Source of the DNA: Symbiodinium natans
Taxonomy: Eukaryota; Sar; Dinophyceae; Suessiales; Symbiodiniaceae
Assembly (NCBI GenBank): GCA_905221605.1
Contig: CAJNDS010000147.1
Span: forward strand, 834,773 to 898,772
Direction of reading: 5' to 3'
DNA: 64,000 nucleotides
Positions 35,401 through 43,013 of this stretch are shown one piece after another. The position numbers were made by a program, and so were the translations under genes. The stretch's first letter is position 1. Every line of letters starts with the position of its first letter. The notes beneath the pieces are model-generated. The model ran no database searches, had not been told where the DNA came from, and saw nothing but the letters and a program-made list of their open reading frames with translations.

Positions 35401-35885
35401 TTGCCTAGGTTGATCTCCAAATCTCCGTCCTGCTTGCGCACGGCATAGAAGTGATTTCCCACATGGAGGATGAATTCTCCATTGTGCGTCGACGCCATGC
35501 CCCCCCAGGTCGTGCGGTTCACTTGTTTCCTTACATCTGCAGACAAGTTCCGCCTATATACAGTCATGCGAGATCGCAATGTTCACAGGACGCACTTGTC
35601 GCCAAGTTGCTGGAAGGGACGCAGGAACCTGTTCCCATCCTCCTGCGCCCAGAAAGGCCCATCCCCTTCATACTCGCATTTGTAGCCGTGGGCTCGGAGC
35701 ACGTCGACAAGACACACGTCCGCGTACTTGCCCTGTCCGCCTGCGTGCCATCCAGTGGTCTCACATAGTGCATGATTCACAACCAAGTGTGACGGACCTC
35801 TGTTCTGCCACACACAGCCTCGCTCCACTGCTGCCTAGTCACGGGTCGGCGCCTCGTACTCGTGAGATTTCTTGCGCAAGCTCAT
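26039..35885 (-). CDS. Giant split gene: F-box x2 / PD-(D/E)XK nuclease / SF3 helicase / palm-like / DDE transposase polyprotein
   Basis: The coding frame runs on the minus strand from near 35.83 kb to a TAG at 26041-26039. It is broken by short intervals that carry stops or change frame. Four of these can be removed as introns of 94, 75, 67 and 90 nt (GC-AG, GC-AG, GT-AG, GC-AG); each restores frame exactly and joins conserved motifs. A fifth junction (35.53-35.60 kb) also fits a short intron, and one near 31.2 kb is unresolved. The product would be about 3,000 residues. It may work as one polyprotein or be cleaved; nothing in the sequence decides this. Similar helicase-polymerase-transposase chains occur, as far as I recall, as unannotated repeated genes in Symbiodiniaceae. 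The start is uncertain: an in-frame ATG lies at 35885-35883, but it is followed by an in-frame TAG. Confidence 0.6.
26468..26557 (-). other. Predicted intron (GC-AG, 90 nt)
   Basis: An in-frame TAA follows NHWFRETASCLE, yet the same frame resumes with HKGTLIMKLRLFQFVKVFAH, which continues the transposase C-terminal helix. A donor ACA|GCCTCT and acceptor CACGAG|GCTG remove 90 nt and the stop. Confidence 0.6.
26558..28119 (-). CDS. Exon: C2H2-type finger and DDE-like transposase
   Basis: Numbering is from codon 28327. A finger at 111-133 reads CPCC...H128...H133 (C-x2-C-x13-H-x4-H, with H130 as alternative). After a helical region comes YLSVDATF (D311), a beta-strand block ending RGRTGAAVLLEVV, HVASDAPSAEMV (D393), SVALDAMHIVM (D416/H419), and near the end SNESLHHELNHWFRE (E at about 581). 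The SVDAT, SDAPS and NESLHHELN positions fit a DDE/RNase-H-fold transposase distantly like MULE or KDZ types. I know of similar repeated proteins in dinoflagellates. The exon probably ends after RET, where a GC donor starts, so the track-like stop at 26542-26540 lies in an intron. Confidence 0.75.
28120..28186 (-). other. Predicted intron (GT-AG, 67 nt)
   Basis: The donor is G|GTGCGT and the acceptor GTTGCAG|GT. Removing 67 nt joins FLDLLGG to PQNEGEVDVGQDLMNLL and changes frame exactly as needed. The intron contains an A8 tract (minus strand, 28163-28156) that could otherwise be mistaken for a frameshift site. Confidence 0.65.
28187..30384 (-). CDS. Exon: helicase C-terminus, helix-rich linker, palm-polymerase-like segment
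   Basis: It begins FTGVNEDNLASILRR with VFPRDPTLKDFL, typical of the D5 helicase C-terminus. An acidic linker and a winged-helix-like stretch (FTVSQLKASKASLTF to VKEGFLF) follow. About residues 335-575 (counted from codon 30392) hold YFYPYDGRCRRF, LARSI, RDFDVHASLF (D372/D374), KQILLQVANG and SCHFDGVLL (D521). That order (GR-x-Y-like, D-x-D...S, K...NG, FDG) is like motifs A, B and C of a family-A-type or virus-like palm polymerase, but I cannot confirm the family. The C-terminal 150 residues are beta-rich and unrecognised. The frame leaves the real protein after FLDLLGG, where a GTGCGT donor begins the next intron. Confidence 0.6.
30385..30459 (-). other. Predicted intron (GC-AG, 75 nt)
   Basis: The exons on both sides share a frame but are separated by an in-frame TGA at 30410-30408. 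A GCCACT donor at 30459 and a pyrimidine-rich acceptor (TTACCTTGTGCCCAG, ending at 30385) give a 75 nt intron. Joining reads FELNTYPKFTGVNEDNLASI, a plausible helicase C-terminal continuation. Confidence 0.6.
30460..30668 (-). CDS. Exon: SF3/D5-type helicase, motif C region
   Basis: This is about 70 codons. It reads EMRKQAAHLVGKIVVTGQES, then MREDIYKKHISADKVPERLP and ALVELRGWKRFELNTYP. KIVVTGQE occupies the position of SF3 motif C (sensor 1), and the KKHISAD...R segment resembles the arginine-containing element that follows. Frame and motifs continue from the preceding exon after removal of the 94 nt intron. Confidence 0.65.
30669..30762 (-). other. Predicted intron (GC-AG, 94 nt)
   Basis: The donor is GAG|GCCGGA and the acceptor CTTGAG|GAG. 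Removing 94 nt joins YFVDE to EMRKQAAHLVGKIVVTGQE, moves the reading frame by exactly the amount needed and skips the in-frame stop. The identical GAG at both edges makes the exact cut ambiguous by up to three bases. Confidence 0.7.
30763..31203 (-). CDS. Exon: SF3/D5-type helicase, Walker A and B
   Basis: This frame reads SLLNDSVIKYYVAWCSQNV, a beta-rich insert with W-N-x-G, then FDVCMASLTLALRGENVDRA, FWGLGSGGVGQSLQTAHL and LDMNIYFVDE. The GxGxGGxGxS segment sits where the SF3 Walker A (GxxxxGKS/T) belongs, but the lysine position is glutamine. NIYFVDE fits Walker B. The order matches D5-type helicase domains of large DNA viruses and plasmids. The frame stops soon after the Walker B motif unless the 94 nt intron is removed. 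Either the ATPase is altered, or GQS is the normal form in this lineage. Confidence 0.65.
31204..35529 (-). CDS. Large exon: two F-box/ConA-like modules, Cys-His finger, PD-(D/E)XK nuclease, helicase N-terminal region
   Basis: The uninterrupted frame runs 35579 to 31182 (1,465 codons); numbering below is from codon 35579. Residues 35-60 hold the His-containing HFYAVR strand of the possible cysteine-protease domain. An F-box-like helix set lies at about 121-168 (DVPAHVIKDIV, then ERVCREAR and SVW), followed by a beta-rich concanavalin/SPRY-like stretch (about 200-345). A second such pair is at about 384-425 (MPAVYLSNIADIF to VFFW) and 455-635. A finger with C647, C650, CC657-658, C661, C666, H669, C677 and C680 follows, then a short coiled coil (about 700-745). 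The nuclease spans about 855-1145. A Lys/Glu-rich linker leads to a D5-type N-terminal region (about 1290-1450; GQCFFYSTHGYWAVFTG). The exon ends near the acceptor at 31204, and the donor of that intron is unclear. Confidence 0.6.
32145..33017 (-). other. PD-(D/E)XK nuclease domain (RecB/Cas4-like)
   Basis: Residues about 855-1145 of the large exon. It opens with HTYTWQGRRVSLSVTALIHS, the entry typical of RecB-type nucleases. The core motifs are in the right order: H987 in GTWMHALCE, E1027 in RTEWTIY, D1042 in GSIDAV, D1055-W-K1057 in ILDWKRTK, and the Q-x3-Y motif (Q1091, Y1095) in QLNVYAWIL. All expected metal-binding and catalytic positions are present, so it looks intact. Such enzymes resect or cleave DNA ends. 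Fused to a helicase and transposase, it probably processes ends during excision, repair or replication. Confidence 0.8.
33540..33644 (-). other. Cys/His zinc-finger-like segment
   Basis: Residues about 646-680 of the large exon: CAYC, then CC-R-D-C, WFC-x2-H and CLGC. The paired CxxC motifs and single His look like a two-zinc ZZ, B-box or FYVE-like finger. It separates the second concanavalin-like segment from the coiled coil and nuclease. The exact finger class cannot be told from the spacing. Confidence 0.5.
34305..34430 (-). other. F-box-like domain 2
   Basis: Residues about 384-425 of the large exon: LPQMPAVYLSNIADIFALS, then NSQLRQIIQEVFFW. It repeats the layout of the first F-box-like segment and is again followed by a beta-rich stretch with an FSVDGVSVGIV turn, comparable to FADGHGIGSL after the first. 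This suggests internal duplication of an F-box plus lectin-like module. Confidence 0.4.
34973..35219 (-). other. F-box-like domain 1
   Basis: Residues about 121-200 of the large exon. The pattern is a short DVPAHV start, an amphipathic helix (IKDIVRSIGDLWSVVQ), the ERVCREAR helix and a terminal SVW, matching the usual F-box order (LP...I...L......V..VCR.WR......LW). F-box proteins tether targets to Skp1-Cullin ubiquitin ligases. It is followed directly by a beta-rich concanavalin-like segment with an FADGHGIGSL turn. The F-box call rests on pattern matching alone. Confidence 0.5.
35530..35595 (-). other. Predicted intron (GT-AG, 66 nt; or 42 nt)
   Basis: An in-frame TGA at 35585-35583 separates the N-terminal exon from the large exon although both share a frame. 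A GTGCGT donor at 35595, the same hexamer as the donor at 28186, pairs with the AG at 35531-35530 (66 nt). An alternative acceptor ends at 35554 (42 nt). Both keep frame and remove the stop, joining GDK to KQVNRTTWGG or to RNLSADV. Confidence 0.4.
35596..35828 (-). CDS. N-terminal exon, possible papain-fold (Josephin/OTU-like) segment
   Basis: This is an 80-residue open stretch in the same frame as the large exon downstream. Visible segments are QNRGPSHLVVNHALCE, then GKYADVCLVDVLRAHGYKC. Read with the start of the next exon (FILHVGNHFYAVRK followed by EINLGN), the order resembles a Josephin-type deubiquitinase: a QxxC...HALN-like helix, a Y-x-V-x-VL-x-x-L helix, then FI...HWxxVR with the catalytic His. 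A clear catalytic Cys in the expected place is not visible. It may lie in an unseen exon, or the site may be degenerate. The first codon here is GTG, so this is an internal exon or a broken start. The family call is inference only. Confidence 0.35.
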
Positions 35886-35900
35886 ACCTGCCCGTGACTA
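35836..35900. repeat. Short inverted repeat at the 5' end of the giant gene (possible introner)
   Basis: The 10 bp arms TAGTCACGGG (35836-35845) and CCCGTGACTA (35891-35900) are perfect inverted repeats 65 bp end to end. On the minus strand the segment reads CAG|GTATGA near its start and GACTAG|GC at its end, i.e. a splice donor and acceptor inside the arms (53 nt intron). This is compatible with an introner-like element, but could be chance. Confidence 0.35.
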
Positions 35901-38900
35901 ATGGCAGATTACTCGAACGCCTCAGGCAAACTTCTGCACCGAGTTGCTAGACCGCTGGTGCACCCGTTTGCACCGGCGACTCCACGACTGTCGCGTGATC
36001 GATGTCCACACAGTACCCGCCTATCACACATGTTCAGCACCAGCGTCTGTCATGTCACTGTCCATCCAATCCTCCATACTCACAGACATCATGTACATTC
36101 CAGTTCCAGCGCCGAGCCTCCACAGTAATGTGGCCACTTCTCGGGCAGGAGCGAGCATAAATACTCTTCGCCAAGGCATCCTGCCACTCCATCTCCACGC
36201 GTACCGGGGACACCTCCACCACAAGACAACTCTCATCCATGGACACAGCCACAGCCAACATTCATGGACAGACTCGGCGCACGTGCTACCCTCCTACCTA
36301 CCTCCGCATGACCGAAGCCGATGTACTTCCCTTACTCGCCAACAGTTGTGCGCAGGGACACATGGTTTGCCAAGAAATGTTCCATGCAGACAGGTCACAG
36401 ACGGGTCCATCGCGACAGAACGGCCCAGAGAAAGCCTTCTCGTCTTCGTGCCTGACACTCTGTAAACAACAAGGTCTCTGGCCGGACACGCTGCTGTTGA
36501 ACACGTGAGTCACCTCTGAAATATGCCCTGAGTTGCACGACAGAATTCTGAGTTCTGCGCCCGCTCGTCCAAAGGAGCTCCGTGCGCATCGGGCCGAAGC
36601 AAGCTCCCTTCTGCCTTTGCTGCCATTCCGTATACGACTCTGCTGCCACACGCAAAGCCCGTCAAGTGAAACGTCTCAACCAAGTTCCACACTCCATGGC
36701 CAGTAGAAAATCCACAGCACACACCGGCGTCGTCTGCCTCAATCGGTCGCGCGTTCGCCAAGTATGCTGCTGCACGGTCCTCTCTTCCGTCTCGCACTGG
36801 GTGCTCGGCTTAGTACTTCTAAGCCTGCGGCTACACTGAGATTCGCTCTGTGTCTTTGTCTACTACGCCAAGCCACGTGCTTGGAGCCGCGACGGGTTCC
36901 TGGACGAGGCCTTCCTCCCCATCAGACCAAAGCATCTCCGCGAGCAGCGGAAACACCTCCACGACACATATTGGGAAGCGCCACACAGACCTACCCACCG
37001 ACCAACCTCCGCAGGATCCATCTCCTTCAACGTGCCTTCCACGCCAGTCATCGTACACATGCAGACAAAGCCGACCGCAGCATGTATGCAACAGCCAAGA
37101 CACATGTCTCTCCCTCGATAGGCGCCGCCGGAGGGACAACCTTCTCCTCCGTCTGGACCTCCACAACCTTTCTGAACACGCTACAACAGACTTGCAATTG
37201 CCACTCATGTGCGTCCAAACCTTCTACTACAAACCTGGCCGGTCACGCGCATGCAACCAGCACTGCTGCATGAACCCGGCTCTCCTGCGAATCCTCCCAG
37301 TTCATCTCTGCGAATAGAGGCAACACCTCCACAAAAACAGCAACGTCAGCGGCCGGACTGGCGGCCGTAGACCTTGCGATTACTGTGCGAATCTACGCCC
37401 TTCATGCCAGGACACAAGTCCGAGGTCCGGACGCACTTTTCAAAAACACCTCCGAATGCCTCGGACGGATACAGCTTTCCTTCTGCCTGCGTCTGTACTC
37501 CAACAAGCGACCCACGACTCCTGCGTAATGCCCGACAAATACTATATCCCAACCAAGTTCCACACTCCATCACCACAAGTGACTCCGGAGCGTTTGCCGG
37601 CTTCGAGGGCCTGAACCGTCCATGGACAAACTCGCATGCGACTTCCTCCTTTCCGCGCCTACCATGTCCTTCCAAACGTGCTACTGCTCGCTGTGCAGAG
37701 GAGCTTACTTGCACGTCCTGATTGAAAAGTCGCCAGGACACGTGCAGGGAACCACGACGCAGCCATCCCCAGACGAGACCGACCTTGGGAACCAGAAGCA
37801 AGTCGAATCTTCGTCGACTTTTCCTGCGTTCCAGCACCAGATCCATAAACACATCTTGTCTGCTGCGTTGTTTCCTCAGGACGCAGCGTGGTCTTCTGCC
37901 AATGGCTGCTACCATCGATCATCCCTCGGTTCGACAGATAGCTACAGGAGCACAAGACACGCATGACCCAATACCACTGGTGGACGTATGACGACAAATA
38001 CCTTGTAGAGATGGTGCCTGGTCTTTCGTCTCTGCTTGCCCTGTCAAGACACATTTCGCCCGCTTCGTACTTGTCTGTGCGCCTGTCCATGCACAGCCTA
38101 CGACACGGCCAGATCAAGTGAGATGCCATGACTATTGCAAGTACTTCTTTCCCGACAGCTGACACAATGCCAAGGAACCGTCCGAAACGTGCGGCACGGC
38201 CTTGATCTTCGTCTGGGCCCTTCGTTCGACACGCTGCTAGCAGTGCTATACGATTACGCGTATTCTGCGACTTCACTCCCGTGTAAGGCCTGATGACACG
38301 CCAACCCTGGTCAATGATGCCTCTCTCGGCGCCGCACATGCACTGTCCAACGTGCATCTCCTACATCTGCAGTCTCCCTAAACTCAGACGAGCACGATAG
38401 TCTGGGTCGACTTGCACAGACGGCTTCACATCCAACCTGTCCAGCAGAGGGACTACCTTCTTCATGCGCACGCTACCCCTACACTGGCATGCACTCAAAC
38501 ATTCTCTTATACTCGGCCACAGAACTCCACGTCATCGTCAGCAAACCACGGGCACGCAGAAAAGCGAGGCATGATCCTCGGATGTACAATGTGTTTCGAC
38601 GAGCCTTATATAAAGTGCGGACCCAATTGTTTGCTTGCCCAGTCACACACAGACGGGACAGCGAAGTCGAGGATACCTTAGTGGGGCAAATATTTCCCGA
38701 TGACGACTTCTCATCTGCTGGACCCACTGCGATCAAGCGGCAGCAAATGTTCGAAAACACGAAGTTCTCAAGCGGCTTGAGCCGAAGCAAACAATTTACG
38801 TCACGAAACAGGACGCATTTCATGTCTGCCACGCGTCCCTCCCCACCACAAGTACTGCCACGCGTACACGTGTGCCTGGATCACGCACTAATGCCGCACT

Positions 38901-39688
38901 TGTTCCTGTCCTCTTCTGCATGTTTAGTCTACCTCGCCCAGCCACATGTGAGAACCCTTCTGCACCTCCACGTCGCCAGCAGACATCGCGCACGAATCCC
39001 GCACTTCTGCCTCCAGGAATGAATACTGCTCACACTCTAATAATCACATGCTCCACCGTGCATCTTCCCCACTATGCAGTGTCTCTCCATTTTCTACACG
39101 CGCTGGGGGGGGGGGGGTTCTATGTTGCAGAGTCAATCATGTCTCCTCTCGACATTGCGCTATAGCCGCCCGAAAGCACGTGTCAAATGCCGAACTGTGG
39201 CCATGCACGGACTCCGCGAGGCTACCCGATAAGAATCCTTCCCATCTCTCGAAAGAACCTGCATTCCGAGAAGCCAGCCTTTGCAAAATCCTCGAGATGC
39301 CTGGCGCTGCGACTCTTTTCTTTCCGAGTGGAGGTGCGCTCCTAACACCCAACCACTTCCACTTACTGCTACCTCTCCTGCAAGTACGCATACATTCTGA
39401 GTTCATAACTCTCAGCACCCACGTTCCGCCATCTACTGACCTCTACACGAACGTTACCACAAGGTCCATTTCAGTTGCCTACAGTCTACGGCTGTGGCCA
39501 TTTCGACGAAAGTTACATATTCCCTGCGGAATCTTCACAACCACGTCCAAACATCCTGTCATATCCTGTTATGCTTGTACTCGAGCCCCGTTGCTAAAGC
39601 GCGCCGCTACCGGACAACTCCCACAGTTTACTTCCATGCTATCTGCACGTGTTCTAAGTCGCATGACGCTAGTAGACGGCACAAAGAG
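35901..39688. other. Non-coding upstream region of the element, C-rich on the plus strand, with diverged internal duplication
   Basis: No convincing coding sequence lies in this 3.8 kb. ORFs on both strands are short and of low-complexity composition. The plus strand is rich in CCACCTCCAC-type motifs. A 21 nt segment (CAACCAAGTTCCACACTCCAT in its core) occurs at about 36678 and 37549 with weaker similarity around it, suggesting an old duplication about 870 bp apart. It could be the promoter/leader of the giant gene or contain diverged 5' exons. Confidence 0.5.
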
Positions 39689-41264
39689 GTTCGCACAGAC
39701 CCCGACACTGTCGACACGAGGCTGACAAAGAAAGCCCTGAACACTCAACGTGTTTTGGCACGTTCCAAGCACAGCATGCCCCTCGCACCCTGGTTCTCGG
39801 AACAAACACAAGGAGGGTCACACAGACCCCGACACTGTCGACACGATGCTGACAAAGAAAGCCCTCAACACTCAACATGTTGTCGCACGTTCCAAGCACA
39901 GCGTGCCCCTCGCACCCTTGTTCTCGGAACAAACACAAGGAGGGTCGCACAGACCCCGACACTGTCGACACGATGCTGACAAAGAAAGCCCTGAACACTC
40001 AACGTGTTGTCGCACGTTCCAAGCACAGCATGCCCCTCGCCCCCTTCTTCTCGGAACAAACACAAGGAGGGTCGCACAGACCCCGACACTGTCGACACGA
40101 TGCTGACAAAGAAAGCCCTGAACACTCAACGTGTTGTCGCATGTTCCAAGCACAGCATTCCCTTTCCAGTCTTGTTCTCGGAACAACCACAAGGAGGGTC
40201 GCACAGACCCCGACGCTGTCGACACGATGCTGACAAAGAAAGCCCTGAACACTCAACGTGTTGTCGCATGTTCCAAACACAGCATTCCCTTTCCAGTCTT
40301 GTTCTCGGAACAACCACAAGGAGGGTCGCACAGACCCCGACCCTGTCGACACGATGCTGACAAAGAAAGCCCTGAACACTCAACGTGTTGTCGCACGTTC
40401 CAAGCACAGCATGCCCCTCGCACCCTCGTTCTCGGAACAAACACAAGGAGGGTCGCACAGACCCCGACACTGTCGACACGATGCTGACAAAGAAAGCCCT
40501 CAAAACTCAACGTGTTGTCGCACGTTCCAAGCACAGCATTCCCTTTCCAGTCTTGTTCTCGGAACAAACACAAGGAGGGTCGCACAGACCCCGACACTGT
40601 CGACACGATGCTGACAAAGAAAGCCCTGAACACTCAACGTGTTGTCGCATGTTCCAAACACAGCATTCCCTTTCCAGTCTTGTTCTCGGAACAACCACAA
40701 GGAGGGTCGCACAGACCCCGACGCTGTCGACACGATGCTGACAAAGAAAGCCCTGAACACTCAACGTGTTGTCGCATGTTCCAAACACAGCATTCCCTTT
40801 CCAGTCTTGTTCTCGGAACAACCACAAGGAGGGTCGCACAGACCCCGACCCTGTCGACACGATGCTGACAAAGAAAGCCCTCAAAACTCAACGTGTTGTC
40901 GCACGTTCCAAGCACAGCATGCCCCTCGCACCCTCGTTCTCGGAACAAACACAAGGAGGGTCGCACAGACCCCGACACTGTCGACACGATGCTGACAAAG
41001 AAAGCCCTCAAAACTCAACGTGTTGTCGCACGTTCCAAGCACAGCATTCCCTTTCCAGTCTTGTTCTCGGAACAAACACAAGGAGGGTCGCACAGACCCC
41101 GACACTGTCGACACGATGCTGACAAAGAAAGCCCTGAACACTCAACGTGTTGTCGCATGTTCCAAACACAGCATTCCCTTTCCAGTCTTGTTCTCGGAAC
41201 AACCACAAGGAGGGTCGCACAGACCCCGACACTGTCGACACGATGCTGACAAAGAAAACCCTGA
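39689..41264. repeat. 127 bp tandem array, about 12.4 copies, with 508 bp higher-order repeat
   Basis: The period is exactly 127 bp. Units fall into two classes in one variable segment: CATGCCCCTCGCACCC (A) and CATTCCCTTTCCAGTC (B). The order is A A A B B A B B B A B B. Units 6-9 and 10-12 match at a 508 bp offset (four units), with identical translations of 40385-40741 and 40893-41249, so a recent block duplication is likely. Because 127 is not a multiple of three, every frame cycles and many 118-codon ORFs appear; these are not genes. The last unit ends in diverged sequence at about 41264. Confidence 0.95.
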
Positions 41265-41526
41265 AAAATAACTTTGACCGTTGCCCAGAACCCCTGTTTA
41301 GGCTATTCGTTATAAAAATGCCTCTACATCTCCGCATCCACAACCAACAACCTTTTCTCCAACCAACCTCATACTCAGTCCTCCTGCGCCTCCGTGCATC
41401 TTCCTCTTCGCCGTTGTCTGCCCTGGCACTCTGATGATGAATACTATAAGACGAAACACTGCCGTCCCTGCGGTGCCCACTCTCCTGCTTCCACTCGCAT
41501 TTTTTTTCTGCGGTAGCACTCCACGC
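41265..41526. other. Unassigned spacer
   Basis: This short unique stretch lies between the 127 bp array and the Gag-like ORF. It contains a T8 run and no recognisable gene. Confidence 0.4.
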
Positions 41527-42165
41527 CTATCCCTTCCTCGCAAGCGGGGCCCAAGCGCAGGGCCCGTCCTTTGGACGGTGGGCCCTCGTGGCGTTAGGGA
41601 AACCCCGCCGGAGTTGCTCACACGCCTCACAATACCGCGGGTCGTCTACGACGAACCCGGGATATAAAATGCCTTCGGCATTGGGCGATCCACGGTGGTT
41701 CGGAGCCGCCGCCCCTGGTGCAACCAACGGCCGAACCTGCCGCACCTTGCCCTTCTTCTCCTTGTCCTCATCCTCCTGGTCCCCCGGTTTGACCTTCTTG
41801 CCCGCCGCAATCGGCTTCGACGAAAGCGGCTTCCGCACCACGAACGGCTTCGACGAACGTGGCTTCTCCTTGGTCACAGGCTCCGGGCGGTCCTTGCGCG
41901 CAGGGGCCGGAGTCTCTTCGGAACTTGACTCCGAACTCGAGCCTGGGAACAAGCTTGAGCCGGAGTCAAACTCCTCAGAGACTTCTTCCCCGGCAGCTTT
42001 CACTTCCTTTTCCAATTTGGTGATCTTGCCCCTCACATCGGACAACAGGCTCTTCTTGGTCTTCACCAAATCACGGAGGTCGCCCTTGCGCTTAGCATAC
42101 TCCGCACGGAGTACGCGCAAGGAGCGCCTCTGAGCCATCATCTTTGTTGCCACGACACGGGGCAT
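41527..42165 (-). CDS. Gag-like ORF: coiled coil, acidic/basic linker, CxxC...H...C finger
   Basis: The open frame reaches 42405, but the first 80 codons look non-coding, so I chose the ATG at 42165 (another at 42141). From there the protein is about 212 residues. A basic helix with heptad character (RSLRVLRAEYAKRKGDLRDL to VKAAGEE) comes first, then a Ser/Glu-rich and Lys/Pro-rich linker, then YPGFVVDDPRYCEACEQLRR with H and C further on (C-x2-C-x13-H-x6-C). Coiled coil plus a small finger is Gag-like. It has the same strand as the giant gene and lies beyond the 127 bp array. It may be an accessory gene of the element or a remnant of a different one. Confidence 0.45.
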   Translation of the reverse strand: MPRVVATKMMAQRRSLRVLRAEYAKRKGDLRDLVKTKKSLLSDVRGKITKLEKEVKAAGEEVSEEFDSGSSLFPGSSSESSSEETPAPARKDRPEPVTKEKPRSSKPFVVRKPLSSKPIAAGKKVKPGDQEDEDKEKKGKVRQVRPLVAPGAAAPNHRGSPNAEGILYPGFVVDDPRYCEACEQLRRGFPNATRAHRPKDGPCAWAPLARKG

Positions 42166-42550
42166 GACCACGTAGATAGGATAGGGAAAGGGAGGCAGGA
42201 TGCAAGAAGATTCCGAAAGGCTCATAACCGAAACAGCACGCAAAGACGTAAATGCCTCCTTCTGTGTCACACATGCACTGCGACAAGGTGGGATGCTACC
42301 TAGCACCTCATAAGCATTGCACGTACTAGCTGCTGATGTCCTCTCTCTCTCTCCCCACACGCAATAATCACTAAGCAAAACAGGCTGGCCGTACGCCATG
42401 GGCAACGACGTCGTCGATGAAATGCCTCCATCGTCCTCGTTTTTATGCAGGTTCTACATCGCTACTATTGTTCCATTATATCTATTCAAAACTTTGTACA
42501 CAAGCCGAAGACACAAGCGAAACATAACTACCAGGAATACTGACCAGATA

Positions 42551-42990
42551 AACACATGTACAAACATGACGAACATGATGACAACAATTAAGATGAAGAC
42601 TACGATGAAGATGATGAAAGATAATGAGGGGGGGGGGGCGTAGCGGGGGGGTCTCCCCCCTGCTGGGGCGGAGCCCCCGCGAACGGTGGTGAATATTTGA
42701 GCTTTTCAGACTGAAGATGATGGGAGATGATGGAGATGAAGAAGATGAAGAAGATGATGAAGAAGATGAAGGTGATGAAGATGAGGGAGATGAGGGAGAT
42801 GAGGGAGATGAAGCAGATGATGAAGATGAGGGAGATGAGGGAGATGAGGGAGATGAAGAAGATGAAGATGATAGAGTTCAACGAGCTCAGCGAGATGAAA
42901 GAGATGAAGGAGATGATGGAGATGATGGAAATGCTGAAGATGAAGGAAAAAAAGGAGATTAAGGAGATGACGAAAAAGATGAAAATGATG
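42551..42990. repeat. Purine-rich GAT/GAA/GGA repeat tract
   Basis: Degenerate GATGAA / GAGGGAGAT repeats make the plus strand almost all purine plus T from about 42717 to 42990. They give spurious acidic (DEGDEGDE) and Met/Lys/Glu ORFs. A GC-rich insert at about 42626-42690, with GGGGGGTCTCCCCCC and GGGGCGGAGCCCC self-complementary parts, interrupts it. Confidence 0.85.
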
Positions 42991-43013
42991 ATGCCCCCCC
43001 CCCCCCCCCCCCC

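Larger units (their letters stand above)
24929..42405 (-). mobile_element. Candidate giant DNA transposon block (replication/transposition polyprotein, flanking tandem arrays)
   Basis: This block holds one multi-domain minus-strand gene (transposase, helicase, nuclease and polymerase-like parts), a 166 bp tandem array just beyond its 3' end, a 127 bp tandem array about 3.8 kb beyond its 5' end, and a small Gag-like ORF. The TTTAGGG/CCCTAAA repeats that crowd the flanking DNA are essentially absent from about 24.43 to 44.16 kb, so the block is compositionally distinct. I infer a mobile element from the DDE-like transposase and the viral/plasmid-type helicase. The limits given are the outer tandem array and the outer ORF. 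I looked for terminal inverted repeats or a target-site duplication and saw none, so the true ends are unknown. The Gag-like ORF could belong to a separate element. Confidence 0.6.

Noticed and set aside
39689-41264. Many overlapping 118- to 126-codon ORFs on both strands
   Set aside because: Produced by a 127 bp repeat that is not a multiple of three; every frame is open because the unit lacks suitable stops.
24431-43000. Terminal inverted repeats or LTRs bounding the giant element
   Set aside because: I compared the sequences near 24.43-24.93 kb with 41.26-42.7 kb by eye in both orientations and found no convincing match.
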